A DNA stretch of 64,000 nucleotides from Pseudomonas putida (GTDB taxonomy: Bacteria; Pseudomonadota; Gammaproteobacteria; Pseudomonadales; Pseudomonadaceae). Positions 28,353-36,697 of this stretch are shown piece by piece. The notes below the pieces were generated by a model. It worked only from the letters and a program-made list of their open reading frames with translations. It was not told the origin of the DNA and searched no databases. Within the stretch, counting starts at the first letter, position 1; the number at the start of each line of letters is the position of its first letter. The stretch is taken from positions 806,001-870,000 of the forward strand of contig NZ_JANHLC010000001.1 of NCBI RefSeq assembly GCF_028682395.1. Direction: 5' to 3'. A program made the translations under genes and the position numbers.

Positions 28353-29045
28353 ATGACAGCTCGTTTGATCATTCACGAGTCCGCGGCCAACCTGGGCGTG
28401 GGCAATGCCTGTGCGGCGATTATCAGCGGCATCTCGGTCAACGCCGACAAGACCTTTGTCCCGGCCCTGACGCGCAATCTCAACGAGATTGCCTCGCGCC
28501 TGGCCGACCTGTGCTCGAACCCGATCTACAACGGCTTTGCCCGGCAACTGGAACGGCTCGGCTACCCGGAAACCACCAGCGCCTGCGAAAAGATCCTCAA
28601 GCACTTCGTCTCCAACGGCGTGCGCTCGATCAACAACGTGGTCGATGCCTACAATGCGGTAGCGATCAAGCACTCGGTCAGCGTCGGCGTACATACCTTC
28701 GACAAACAGCAGGATATCCACGTCTACCGCGCCCAGTCGCCGATACGTATCCGTCCGCTGTTCTCCAAGAAGGACGTGGCGATTCCGCCGGGGGACCTGG
28801 TCTACTCGGCCGGCGACCATACCCTGGCAACCATCGGCAAGATCGATGCCGACGCCCATGACTTCCGCTTGACCGACAACACCCACAACCTGGTGGTGGT
28901 GGTGCTGGGGCATGAAGATACGAGCTATGACTTCAATAAGGGCGTGATCGACGAGTTGATCGGGTCGCTGGTGCAAGCGATGCCCGAGCTGCATTACGAG
29001 TTTATGGAACGGCGCTTCCCCGCGGCCTCGGAGAAAACCGGCTAG
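28353..29045 (+). CDS. Stand-alone B3/B4 domain protein (PheRS-beta editing-like)
   Basis: The 230-residue protein matches the COG3382-type B3/B4 domain, the fold that edits mischarged tRNA in the beta subunit of phenylalanyl-tRNA synthetase. The diagnostic stretch is INNVVDAYNAVAIKHSVSVG (about 93-112), then GDLVYSAGDHTLA. No synthetase core is present. In this operon it could deacylate tRNA mischarged with the product or open an amino acid ester or amide; both are inference. ATG at 28353 follows GAGGA by 5 bases. Confidence 0.72.
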   Translation: MTARLIIHESAANLGVGNACAAIISGISVNADKTFVPALTRNLNEIASRLADLCSNPIYNGFARQLERLGYPETTSACEKILKHFVSNGVRSINNVVDAYNAVAIKHSVSVGVHTFDKQQDIHVYRAQSPIRIRPLFSKKDVAIPPGDLVYSAGDHTLATIGKIDADAHDFRLTDNTHNLVVVVLGHEDTSYDFNKGVIDELIGSLVQAMPELHYEFMERRFPAASEKTG

Positions 29046-29057
29046 AACGACTCAGGG

Positions 29058-29077
29058 GCGCGCCAACCCAGGCGCGC
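29058..29077. terminator. Bidirectional hairpin at the end of the HDO operon
   Basis: GCGCGCC-AACCCA-GGCGCGC is a 7-bp GC stem in the 35-bp gap between the B3/B4 gene and the convergent Lrp-family gene. It likely ends both transcripts. Confidence 0.55.
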
Positions 29078-29080
29078 ACC

Positions 29081-29500
29081 CTATCGCCAGGCCTTGAGAA
29101 TCGGATTGACCTTGACCTCGCTGATCTGCTCGATCTTGAGCAGCCGTTCCTTGAGCGCCATGATTGCTTCGAAGTCCTTGCACTGGACTTCGAGCAGCAT
29201 GTCGAGTTCGCCGAATAGGGAATAGACATGGATGACTTCGTCGAAGCCCTTGATCTGTGGATAAACCAGATGGCACTTGTTGCCCTTGAGTTGCAGCATC
29301 AAAAACGCTGACTGATAGTTCTCGCAACGATCGTCGCAGATATCGATGGTGAAACCGCGAATCACGCCCTTGTCGACCAGCTTCTGGATTCTCGACTCGA
29401 CGGCCGTTCTGGATTTATGGACCTGGCGTGACAGCTGCGAAACACTGATTCTTGAATCATTTTTCAAGATCGCCAGTATGACTTCGTCCACCTTGTCCAT
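29081..29500 (-). CDS. Lrp/AsnC family transcriptional regulator
   Basis: From ATG at 29500 the protein has 139 residues. An N-terminal HTH (SRISVSQLSRQVHKSRTAVESRIQKL) is followed by the RAM effector domain with the usual GxxD region (SLFGELDMLLEVQ). Such proteins bind amino acids and regulate amino acid metabolism. An upstream TTG at 29527 would add nine residues; the ATG gives a more typical N-terminus. It is convergent with the HDO operon and is its likely regulator, sensing a precursor or product. Confidence 0.85.
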   Translation of the reverse strand: MDKVDEVILAILKNDSRISVSQLSRQVHKSRTAVESRIQKLVDKGVIRGFTIDICDDRCENYQSAFLMLQLKGNKCHLVYPQIKGFDEVIHVYSLFGELDMLLEVQCKDFEAIMALKERLLKIEQISEVKVNPILKAWR

Positions 29501-29901
29501 TTGCCTTGCCCCACTGACGTTAGTCAATTGCCAACTACCGCACGATCATGTTGGTGCCCGAGCTGAATCCATAAACCCATGATTCCTCTCCCGTTTTTTG
29601 CAGTCCGGGTGTCCCGAGACGACTTTCCATCTTGAAGGCTGCCGACCGGTCAGCGCAACTCTTTCCAAATCTGCGATCTTCGCCAGGCCCGGGCACTGAT
29701 ATGGATCAGTCATCTGCGGGCAAGCGGTCGAGGCTCGGGCGACCCAGGTCTGATTCCGACCAGCGGGTCGGTGATATTGTGCAATAGCCAGCCTTTGCAA
29801 TTCATCGCGAATAACGCCACCCTCCCCGCCGCCGAACTGTCCTAGGCAATTTTCAGGCACAAAATCGGTCTTTACTTCAAATCGCTCAAGAGTCATCAGG
29901 C
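29501..29901. other. Intergenic region between lrp-like and opgC-like genes
   Basis: This divergent spacer of ~400 bp should hold both promoters. A small hairpin (CCGACC-AGC-GGGTCGG, near 29757-29772) is visible; no further gene or known site was recognised. Confidence 0.4.
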
Positions 29902-31032
29902 ATGTCTAACGGACGCGATCTTCGCATCGACTTTTTCCGAGGCCTGGCACTGGTCTTCATTTTCTGGGATCACGTGCCGCACAACCCTCTGGCCAACCTT
30001 ACCGTACGCAATTTCGGTTTCAGCGATGCGGCGGAAATTTTTGTGTTCCTGGCCGGTTACGCGGCCGTACTTGCCTACGGCCGAATTGCCCGGCGCGAAG
30101 GTTTCCTGATCGCCAGCGTGCGCATCCTGCGGCGGGCCTGGGTGCTCTATGTGGTGCATATTTTTCTGCTGGCGGTGCTGATGGGCATCGTCTTCTTCGC
30201 CAACAGCCATGTGGAAACCCGTGACCTGGTCCAGGAAATGGGCCTGCAGTATTTCCTCAGCAACCCACAGCAAGCCTTGCTCGATGAACTGTTGCTGCGC
30301 TTCAAACCCAACCTGATGGACCCTTTGCCGCTCTATATCCTGCTACTGCTCGGCCTGCCGCTGGTCCTGCCGATGCTGCTGCGCAAGGCCGAATACGTGG
30401 TCGGCCTGTCGGTGGCACTGTACCTGCTGGCGCCCTGGTTTCAATGGAACCTGGCCGCCCAGGAAGGTGGCGTGTGGTTCTTCAACCCAATGGCCTGGCA
30501 GTTGCTGTTTATCCTCGGCGGCGCGGCGGCGATCCAGGGTCAGCGCCCCCGCGCCCCGGACCTGCGTCCACTGCGCCAACAACCGCTGTTTATCGGCGCG
30601 GCGCTCTATCTGCTGGTGACCGGGCTGATCGCCCTGTCATGGCGCTGGCCCCAGGTGCACGACGCCCTGATACCACGCCAACTGGGCGAATGGCTCTACC
30701 CCATCAGCAAGACCAACCTGTCGCCGGTGCGGCTTCTGCACTTCCTGGCCCTGGCTTATGCCACGGCCAAAGTGGTCCCGGACAGTGCCTGGCTGCAGCG
30801 TTGGTGGGCCCGCCAAAGCTGCCGTATGGGCCGTTATTCGCTGGAAGTGTTCTGCTTTGGGGTACTGCTGGCGCCGCTGGCCGATATGCTCAACGCCCTG
30901 GCCGACGATGCCTGGCCCATGCAGATCTTCAGTGCGCTGCTCGGCGTCGGCCTGATGATCCTTCTGGCCGCCTGGCTGGACCTCAACAAACGCCTCAACC
31001 GCCCTGTCCCGGCGCCACCCCAGCCGGTGTAG
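29902..31032 (+). CDS. opgC: OpgC-family integral membrane protein
   Basis: The 376-residue protein has about ten membrane segments and starts with the OpgC/acyltransferase motif RDLRIDFFRGLALVFIFWDH. OpgC proteins succinylate osmoregulated periplasmic glucans in some bacteria. The FRGLA...DH motif and length fit the family, but the substrate in Pseudomonas is not established. It is a single gene ending at a bidirectional terminator. Confidence 0.8.
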   Translation: MSNGRDLRIDFFRGLALVFIFWDHVPHNPLANLTVRNFGFSDAAEIFVFLAGYAAVLAYGRIARREGFLIASVRILRRAWVLYVVHIFLLAVLMGIVFFANSHVETRDLVQEMGLQYFLSNPQQALLDELLLRFKPNLMDPLPLYILLLLGLPLVLPMLLRKAEYVVGLSVALYLLAPWFQWNLAAQEGGVWFFNPMAWQLLFILGGAAAIQGQRPRAPDLRPLRQQPLFIGAALYLLVTGLIALSWRWPQVHDALIPRQLGEWLYPISKTNLSPVRLLHFLALAYATAKVVPDSAWLQRWWARQSCRMGRYSLEVFCFGVLLAPLADMLNALADDAWPMQIFSALLGVGLMILLAAWLDLNKRLNRPVPAPPQPV

Positions 31033-31079
31033 GGGCGAGCCCTCCCGTCACGCATTTCTGTTCGTTTGACACACCATAA

Positions 31080-31106
31080 AAAAGCCCCGCAACATGCGGG
31101 GCTTTT
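31080..31106. terminator. Bidirectional rho-independent terminator
   Basis: AAAAGCCCCGCA and TGCGGGGCTTTT form a perfect 12-bp stem with a 3-base loop, flanked by A-run and T-run. It serves both the opgC-like gene and the convergent amino acid permease. Confidence 0.9.
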
Positions 31107-31122
31107 GGCGTGCAGAACCGGC

Positions 31123-32544
31123 TTAGTTAGCTGGGCTCAAGGCCACAGGTGCCTGGTTCTTCGGCTGCAACTTGAGGACGTAATACAGCACCGTCAGCAC
31201 AACCAGGAACGAAGGTCCGACGATCAGCGCGATCCGGGTTTCCTCGAAGTAGGCCATCAGCCCGACGACCAGCGCCAGGAATGCCAGGGCCAGATAGGAG
31301 CTGAGCGGCCACAGCCACATGCGGAACTTCAGTTGTGCCCGCTCGGCTTCACTCAGGCCACGCCGGAAGCGCAACTGGGCCAGCAGAATCATTGCCCAGG
31401 TCCAGATCGCACCAAAGGTCGCGATGGCCGTTACCCAGACAAAGACCTGCTCCGGCACCAGGTAGTTGAGCAAGACACCGAGCAACAGCACAACAATCGA
31501 CAGCAACAGGGCGCGACGCGGAACACCGCAGTCCGAGGTCTTGGCAAAGGTCGCCGGTGCCTGGCCGTTTTGCGCCAGGCTATAGAGCATGCGCCCGGTA
31601 CTGAAGATGCCGCCGTTGCAGGACGACAACGCCGCGGTAATCACCACGAAGTTGATGATGCCGGCCGCGGTCTTGATGCCCAGACGCTCGAAGGTCATCA
31701 CGAACGGACTGCCCTGGGTGCCGATTTCATTCCACGGATAGATCGACAGGATCACGAACAACGCCCCCACGTAGAACAGCAGGATGCGCCAGAACACCGA
31801 GCCAATGGCGTTGGGAATGGTCTTTTGCGGGTTGCGTGCTTCGCCGGCGGTCAAACCGATCATTTCCACGCCCAGGTAGGCAAACATCACCATCTGCAGG
31901 GACATCAGCACGCCCTGTACACCGTGGGGCATAAAGCCGCCGTGGGCCCAAAGGTTGGAGATGCCCAGCGCGACGCCATCGTTGCCGAAACCAAACGCGA
32001 TGACGCCAATACCACCGATCACCATGGCGATGATGGTGACGATCTTGATCAGGGCGAACCAGAACTCGAACTCACCGAAGGCCTTGACCGCGATCAGGTT
32101 GATCGCGCCCATGCTCGCCAGGGCCGCCAGGGCCCAGATCCAGCGCGGCACATCGGGGAACCAGATGCCCATGTACACCGCGACCGCGGTGATTTCCGCA
32201 ACGCAGGTAACCAGCCACAGGAACCAGTAGTTCCAGCCGGTCAGGAAGCCGGCCACCGGGCCGAGGTAGTCCTGGGCGTAACGGCTGAAGGAGCCCGCGA
32301 CCGGGTTGTGCACGGCCATTTCACCCAGTGCGCGCATGATCACCAGGATCGCCAGACCGCCAATGATGTACGACAGCATGATGGCCGGACCGGCCATTTC
32401 AATGGCCTTGGCCGAACCGAGGAACAGGCCGACACCGATGCAGGCACCGAGGGCCATTAATCGGATGTGGCGTTCGCCCAATTCGCGTTTGAGAGGACCG
32501 CCCTGGACGATTGCGTCTTCGGGGGAAGGGTTGCCGACTGGCAT
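31123..32544 (-). CDS. Amino acid permease (APC superfamily, AAT type)
   Basis: A 473-residue, twelve-segment proton symporter of the GabP/ProY/AroP type. The N-terminal GGPLKRELGERHIRLMALG and the following IGVGLFLGSA segment (TM1 substrate loop) are characteristic, and EAR in LTAGEARNPQKTIPNAI is conserved. The substrate is probably a neutral amino acid such as proline, but the sequence does not settle it. ATG at 32544 is chosen with GAGG about 9 bases upstream; the frame is open to 32583. Confidence 0.88.
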   Translation of the reverse strand: MPVGNPSPEDAIVQGGPLKRELGERHIRLMALGACIGVGLFLGSAKAIEMAGPAIMLSYIIGGLAILVIMRALGEMAVHNPVAGSFSRYAQDYLGPVAGFLTGWNYWFLWLVTCVAEITAVAVYMGIWFPDVPRWIWALAALASMGAINLIAVKAFGEFEFWFALIKIVTIIAMVIGGIGVIAFGFGNDGVALGISNLWAHGGFMPHGVQGVLMSLQMVMFAYLGVEMIGLTAGEARNPQKTIPNAIGSVFWRILLFYVGALFVILSIYPWNEIGTQGSPFVMTFERLGIKTAAGIINFVVITAALSSCNGGIFSTGRMLYSLAQNGQAPATFAKTSDCGVPRRALLLSIVVLLLGVLLNYLVPEQVFVWVTAIATFGAIWTWAMILLAQLRFRRGLSEAERAQLKFRMWLWPLSSYLALAFLALVVGLMAYFEETRIALIVGPSFLVVLTVLYYVLKLQPKNQAPVALSPAN

Positions 32545-32902
32545 AGAGATACAACCTCGTCTTGTTATTGGATGTGGCATCAATGGAGCGCTCGAAAGCC
32601 AGGCGGGTGAGCCGAGCCACTTGCTGAACAGTCATGACCTTGTGGGTCGACCGGCCAGCAGGGAAAAGCCCTACTGAGATCGGCGGCGAGTATTGCACAG
32701 GCTTGGTGCGCCGTCATGCCCCTACATAGGACGTATTTACGGCCTTATAAGGCTCTATTCCGATACTTACAGACGAACGGCAATTCACCCCGCAGAGGCC
32801 TTGGCGACGAAGTCACGGACATGGATAAATTCCGCTCCCCCATCGGACGCCGTCTACGCTTCAGACAAGTGCGATCAATCTGCGTATATGGATCAGTCGA
32901 CT
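32545..32902. other. Divergent promoter region, permease and penicillin-binding protein
   Basis: About 358 bp with no recognised gene. A 12-bp palindrome GCCTTATAAGGC (32742-32753) could be an operator or part of a promoter. The frame of the downstream gene is open back to 32693 but that part reads as non-coding. Confidence 0.4.
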
Positions 32903-35900
32903 ATGGGCGTTCTGTGGCACTCCGACTCCAGCAAGACCCCAGTGCCAGCCAACGCCATGGATGCAGCCCCGTCAGCACCGAAAAAACCTCGCCGCCGCTA
33001 TGCTTGGCGCCTGTTCTGGCTGGTCTTGCTGATGGCCCTGATCGCCCTGGGGCTCGCCACTCAGCGCGAGATACGCACCTCGAAGCTGCAGGCCCGCGAG
33101 TTCAGCCAATACGCAGCGACACTCACCTACAGCCTGCAAACCGGGCCCAGCGATGCAATGCGCTATCCCGGCGAGGGCCCCTTCGACAAACGCCTGGGCT
33201 ACAGCGCACAGGGCGAGTTCCTGCCCCGGCTGCTAAAGCGCGACTATCTGATTCAGAAGCAGGTGCGCTTTTCCCCGGCGCTGCTGGACTACAGCGAGAA
33301 AGGCTTCTTTATCCCCTATGCCGAGAAGATCCAGGCCGGCCTATCGATCACCGACTGCCAAGGCAGCAACCTCTATCAGTTCAACTACCCGCAGCAGCTC
33401 TACGCCACTTTCGAGGCTATTCCGCCGCTGGTGGTCCACAGCCTTTTATTTATAGAAAACCGCGACCTGCTCGACCCCAGGCAACCACTGGCCAACCCAG
33501 CCGTGGACTGGCCGCGCTTCGCCAAGGCAGCCCTGTCCCAGGTCGCGAAGGTCCTGCACCTGCCCGGCCAGTCCGCTGGTGGCAGCACCCTCGCGACCCA
33601 GCTGGAAAAGTACCGTCACTCGCCTGATGGCCTGACGCTGTCGAGCAGCGAGAAACTGCGGCAGATGTTTTCCGCCAGCGTGCGGGCCTATCGCGATGGC
33701 CCGCACACCCTGCCGGCTCGCCAGGGTGTGGTGCGCGACTATCTCAACAGCGTGCCACTGTCGGCCGTGCCCGGACATGGCGAAGTGCATGGCATGGCCG
33801 AAGGGTTACGCGTCTGGTATGGCGCCGATTTCAACCAGGTCAACCAGCAACTGGCCAGCACCGCAACCGATGCACAGAGCCTGGCCCAACGCGGCCTGGC
33901 CCTGCGCCAGGTGTTGTCGCTGATGATTGCCCAGCGCCGCCCCTCGCATTATCTGGCGCGTGGCCGTGACGAGCTGGCCGAATTGACCGACAGCCATATC
34001 CGCCTGCTGGCCCAAAGCGCCGTGATCGACAGCGCATTAAGCCGCGCCGCCCTGGCCAGCCGGGTAATCTATCGCGACTGGCAGCTACAGCCGACGATTC
34101 AACCCATCGAGACCAACAAAGGCATCAGCGTCGCCCGCAGCCGACTGTCGACGATGCTCAACCGGCCGCTGTATGACCTCGACCGCCTCGATCTCTCGGC
34201 CACCAGCACCCTACAGGGCGAGTTGCAAAGCCAGGTCAGCGCCTACCTGAAAAAACTGGCCGACCCGGCCTTCGCCAGCCAGATCGGCCTGTTCGGCGAA
34301 CGTCTGCTGACCCCCAGCAGCACCGCGCAAGTGCGCTACAGCTTCACCTTGTTTGAACGCACACCGGACAGCTCCCAGGTTCGGGTGCAGACCGACAACA
34401 CCGACCAGCCCTTCGACGTCAACGAAGGCAGCAAGCTCGAACTGGGCTCCACGGCCAAGCTGCGGGTACTGACCACCTACCTGGAAATCATTGCCGAGCT
34501 GCACACGCGCTATGGCGCGCAAACACCCGCCGAACTGCGCAAAGCCCCGGTCGAGGAACAGGACCGGCTGAGTCGCTGGGCGGTCGACTACCTCGCGCAG
34601 AATACCGACCATGACCTGGCCAAAATGCTCGACGCGGCCCTCAACCGCCAGTATTCGGCAAGCCCTGGCGAGGCGTTCTTCACTGGCGGCGGCCTGCATC
34701 GCTTCCACAACTTTCGCAATGAAGACAATGGCCGCAACCCGACGCTACGCGAGGCCCTGCGCGAGTCCATCAACCTGCCGTTTATCCGTCTGATGCGCGA
34801 CCTGGTGCGCTACAGCGCCTACCAGGCACCGAATAACAGTGCCGCACTGCTCAAGGACGACCAGGACCCCAGACGCCAGGAATACCTGGCCCGTTTCGCC
34901 GACCGCGAAGGCTCGGCCTTTCTGTTGAGGTTCTGGAAGCGCTACCAGAACAAGGACAGCCAGGCACGCCTGGAAACCTTTCTCGACAGCCTGCATCCGA
35001 CGCCGATCCGCCTGGCGGCGGTCCACCGCTACCTGTTGCCGGACGCGAACCAGACCAGCTTCAACACCTTTGTCCGCGCCCACCTGAAAACCGAAAAAGT
35101 CAGCGATGAACGCCTGGCCAAGCTTTACCAAAGCTACGGGCCCGGCGCTTACGATCTGCCGGACCAGGGGTATATCGCCAAGGTCCACCCGCTGGACCTG
35201 TGGTTACTGGGCTACCTGTTGAACAACCCCACGGCCAAGTTCAGCCAGGCCGTGGCTGCCAGCGAGCATGAACGCCAGGAAGTCTACGGCTGGCTATTTA
35301 AAAGCCGCCACAAGACGGCCCGCGACAGCCGTATCCGCACCATGCTGGAAATCGAAGCCTTTCTCGATATTCACCAACGCTGGCAGCGGGTCGGCTACCC
35401 GTTCGACCATCTGGTGCCATCGCTGGCGACCGCCATTGGCAGCTCGGGCGATCGCCCGGCAGCACTGGCCGAACTGATCGGCATCATCCAGAACGACGGT
35501 GTGCGCCTCCCCACCCTGCGCATCGACAGCCTGCATTTCGCTGCCAATACGCCCTATGAGACCCGACTGATCCACGCCCCGGACAAAGGCAAGCGCGTAC
35601 TGCCTTCCGCGGTGGCCAGCGCCTTGCGCGAAGCGCTCTCCCAAGTGGTCGATGCCGGGACCGCACGCCGTGTCTCCGGCAGCTTCAAACTGGCCGACGG
35701 CACCCCACTGGCCATGGGCGGCAAGACCGGCACCGGTGATAACCGCATTGAAAGCATCGGCGCCGGCGGTCGCGTGCTCAGTTCAAAATCGATCAACCGC
35801 ACCGCCACCTTTGTCTTCTACATCGGCGAGCACCATTTCGGCACCCTGACCGCCTTTGTTCCCGGTAGCTCGGCCCAGGGCTTCAAATTCACCTCCGCGT

Positions 35901-35995
35901 TGCCGGTGCAAGTACTCAAGGGCATGGCACCGATCCTTACCCCCTACCTGCAACCAGACGCCAGCTCACGGTGCCGAGCCATCGCCCAGCCATAA
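32903..35995 (+). CDS. Large bifunctional penicillin-binding protein (GT51 plus transpeptidase)
   Basis: From ATG at 32903 the protein has 1030 residues, well above the usual class A size. A basic cytoplasmic start and one TM helix (about 32-52, WRLFWLVLLMALIALGLA) lead to a GT51 glycosyltransferase-like region (ENRDLLDP, then GGSTLATQLEKYRHS). The transpeptidase domain keeps all three motifs: STAK (in LGSTAKLR), SIN (in RESINLPF) and KTGTG. It should polymerise and crosslink peptidoglycan in the periplasm. MDQST at 32888 is an alternative start; neither has a strong ribosome site. Confidence 0.85.
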   Translation: MGVLWHSDSSKTPVPANAMDAAPSAPKKPRRRYAWRLFWLVLLMALIALGLATQREIRTSKLQAREFSQYAATLTYSLQTGPSDAMRYPGEGPFDKRLGYSAQGEFLPRLLKRDYLIQKQVRFSPALLDYSEKGFFIPYAEKIQAGLSITDCQGSNLYQFNYPQQLYATFEAIPPLVVHSLLFIENRDLLDPRQPLANPAVDWPRFAKAALSQVAKVLHLPGQSAGGSTLATQLEKYRHSPDGLTLSSSEKLRQMFSASVRAYRDGPHTLPARQGVVRDYLNSVPLSAVPGHGEVHGMAEGLRVWYGADFNQVNQQLASTATDAQSLAQRGLALRQVLSLMIAQRRPSHYLARGRDELAELTDSHIRLLAQSAVIDSALSRAALASRVIYRDWQLQPTIQPIETNKGISVARSRLSTMLNRPLYDLDRLDLSATSTLQGELQSQVSAYLKKLADPAFASQIGLFGERLLTPSSTAQVRYSFTLFERTPDSSQVRVQTDNTDQPFDVNEGSKLELGSTAKLRVLTTYLEIIAELHTRYGAQTPAELRKAPVEEQDRLSRWAVDYLAQNTDHDLAKMLDAALNRQYSASPGEAFFTGGGLHRFHNFRNEDNGRNPTLREALRESINLPFIRLMRDLVRYSAYQAPNNSAALLKDDQDPRRQEYLARFADREGSAFLLRFWKRYQNKDSQARLETFLDSLHPTPIRLAAVHRYLLPDANQTSFNTFVRAHLKTEKVSDERLAKLYQSYGPGAYDLPDQGYIAKVHPLDLWLLGYLLNNPTAKFSQAVAASEHERQEVYGWLFKSRHKTARDSRIRTMLEIEAFLDIHQRWQRVGYPFDHLVPSLATAIGSSGDRPAALAELIGIIQNDGVRLPTLRIDSLHFAANTPYETRLIHAPDKGKRVLPSAVASALREALSQVVDAGTARRVSGSFKLADGTPLAMGGKTGTGDNRIESIGAGGRVLSSKSINRTATFVFYIGEHHFGTLTAFVPGSSAQGFKFTSALPVQVLKGMAPILTPYLQPDASSRCRAIAQP

Positions 35996-36046
35996 CGCAC
36001 CTGCTCTTGTAGGCGCTCGCTCACGCCCTTTCCCTACCTCGCGCCT

Positions 36047-36059
36047 GATAATCATTACC
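36047..36059. promoter_or_regulatory. Fur-box-like half site
   Basis: GATAATCATTACC matches 12 of the last 13 bases of the Fur consensus (GATAATCATTATC). It lies upstream of a PadR/siderophore-interacting operon, where iron control is expected. Confidence 0.45.
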
Positions 36060-36098
36060 GTTCATCTTCTGCGCTTGCATTCCGACAAAGATATATCT

Positions 36099-36116
36099 TA
36101 AGTTATGTCTAACTTA
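36099..36116. promoter_or_regulatory. Palindromic operator before the padR gene
   Basis: TAAGTT-ATGTCT-AACTTA is a perfect 6-6-6 inverted repeat ending 17 bases before the padR start; a second dyad AAGATATATCTT (36088-36099) abuts it. E. coli YqjI binds inverted repeats at its own promoter, so this is the likely autoregulatory site. Confidence 0.55.
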
Positions 36117-36133
36117 CTTAGAGGAAAAGCACG

Positions 36134-36697
36134 ATGAGAGAACATCATCCCCACCACCGCCCGCACGGTGACGGCCGCGACGGCTTCGAACAACGTACCG
36201 GCCGCGAACGCGGAGGCCGTGGCCCACGCGTATTCGCCCCGGGCGACCTGAAGCTGTTGCTGCTGGCCCTGATCGCCGAACAGCCCTGCCACGGCTACGA
36301 CTTGATCCGCCAGATCGAAGGCATGTTCGACGGCGCCTACAGTCCAAGCCCGGGCGTCATCTACCCGACCCTGACCTTTCTCGAAGAAAGCGAAATGATC
36401 CAGGGCGACGCCGAGGGTGGCAAAAAGCGCTACCAGGTCACTGAACTCGGCCGCCAGTCCCTGGCCGAGCAAGCCGTCGCCCTCGATGGCGTACGCATGC
36501 GCATCGATGTCAGCAAGCGCTCCCTGCGCGGCCACGATCGCCCCGCCGAAATCCACGAAGCGGTGCACAACCTGCGCCACGCCCTGCAAATGCACCATGG
36601 CCGCTGGAGCCCAGAAGAAATCCTGCGGGTCCGCGACCTGCTCAACAACACCGCCAAAGCCATCGTCGACGGCCCAGTCCAGGAGAAATCGCAATGA
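36134..36697 (+). CDS. PadR-family metal-responsive regulator (YqjI-like)
   Basis: The 187-residue protein begins with a His/Arg/Gly-rich tail (residues 1-32, five His within the first 12) and continues as a PadR winged helix (LKLLLLALIAEQPCHGYDLIRQIE...GVIYPTLTFLEE). This architecture matches YqjI, whose His-rich N-terminus binds nickel or iron and controls the neighbouring ferric reductase YqjH. GAGG lies 10 bases before the ATG. It overlaps the next gene by four bases. Confidence 0.87.
   Translation: MREHHPHHRPHGDGRDGFEQRTGRERGGRGPRVFAPGDLKLLLLALIAEQPCHGYDLIRQIEGMFDGAYSPSPGVIYPTLTFLEESEMIQGDAEGGKKRYQVTELGRQSLAEQAVALDGVRMRIDVSKRSLRGHDRPAEIHEAVHNLRHALQMHHGRWSPEEILRVRDLLNNTAKAIVDGPVQEKSQ

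Noticed and set aside
24211..29045. Assignment of the HDO operon to terminal-alkyne, 1-undecene or fluopsin biosynthesis
   Set aside because: No halogenase or PLP enzyme (alkyne amino acid route), the protein is far longer than UndA and has a cupin, and the lyase partners of fluopsin are missing.
31066..32460. A 464-codon plus-strand frame
   Set aside because: Antisense to the amino acid permease; the translation is rich in Gln, His and Asp and has no domain.
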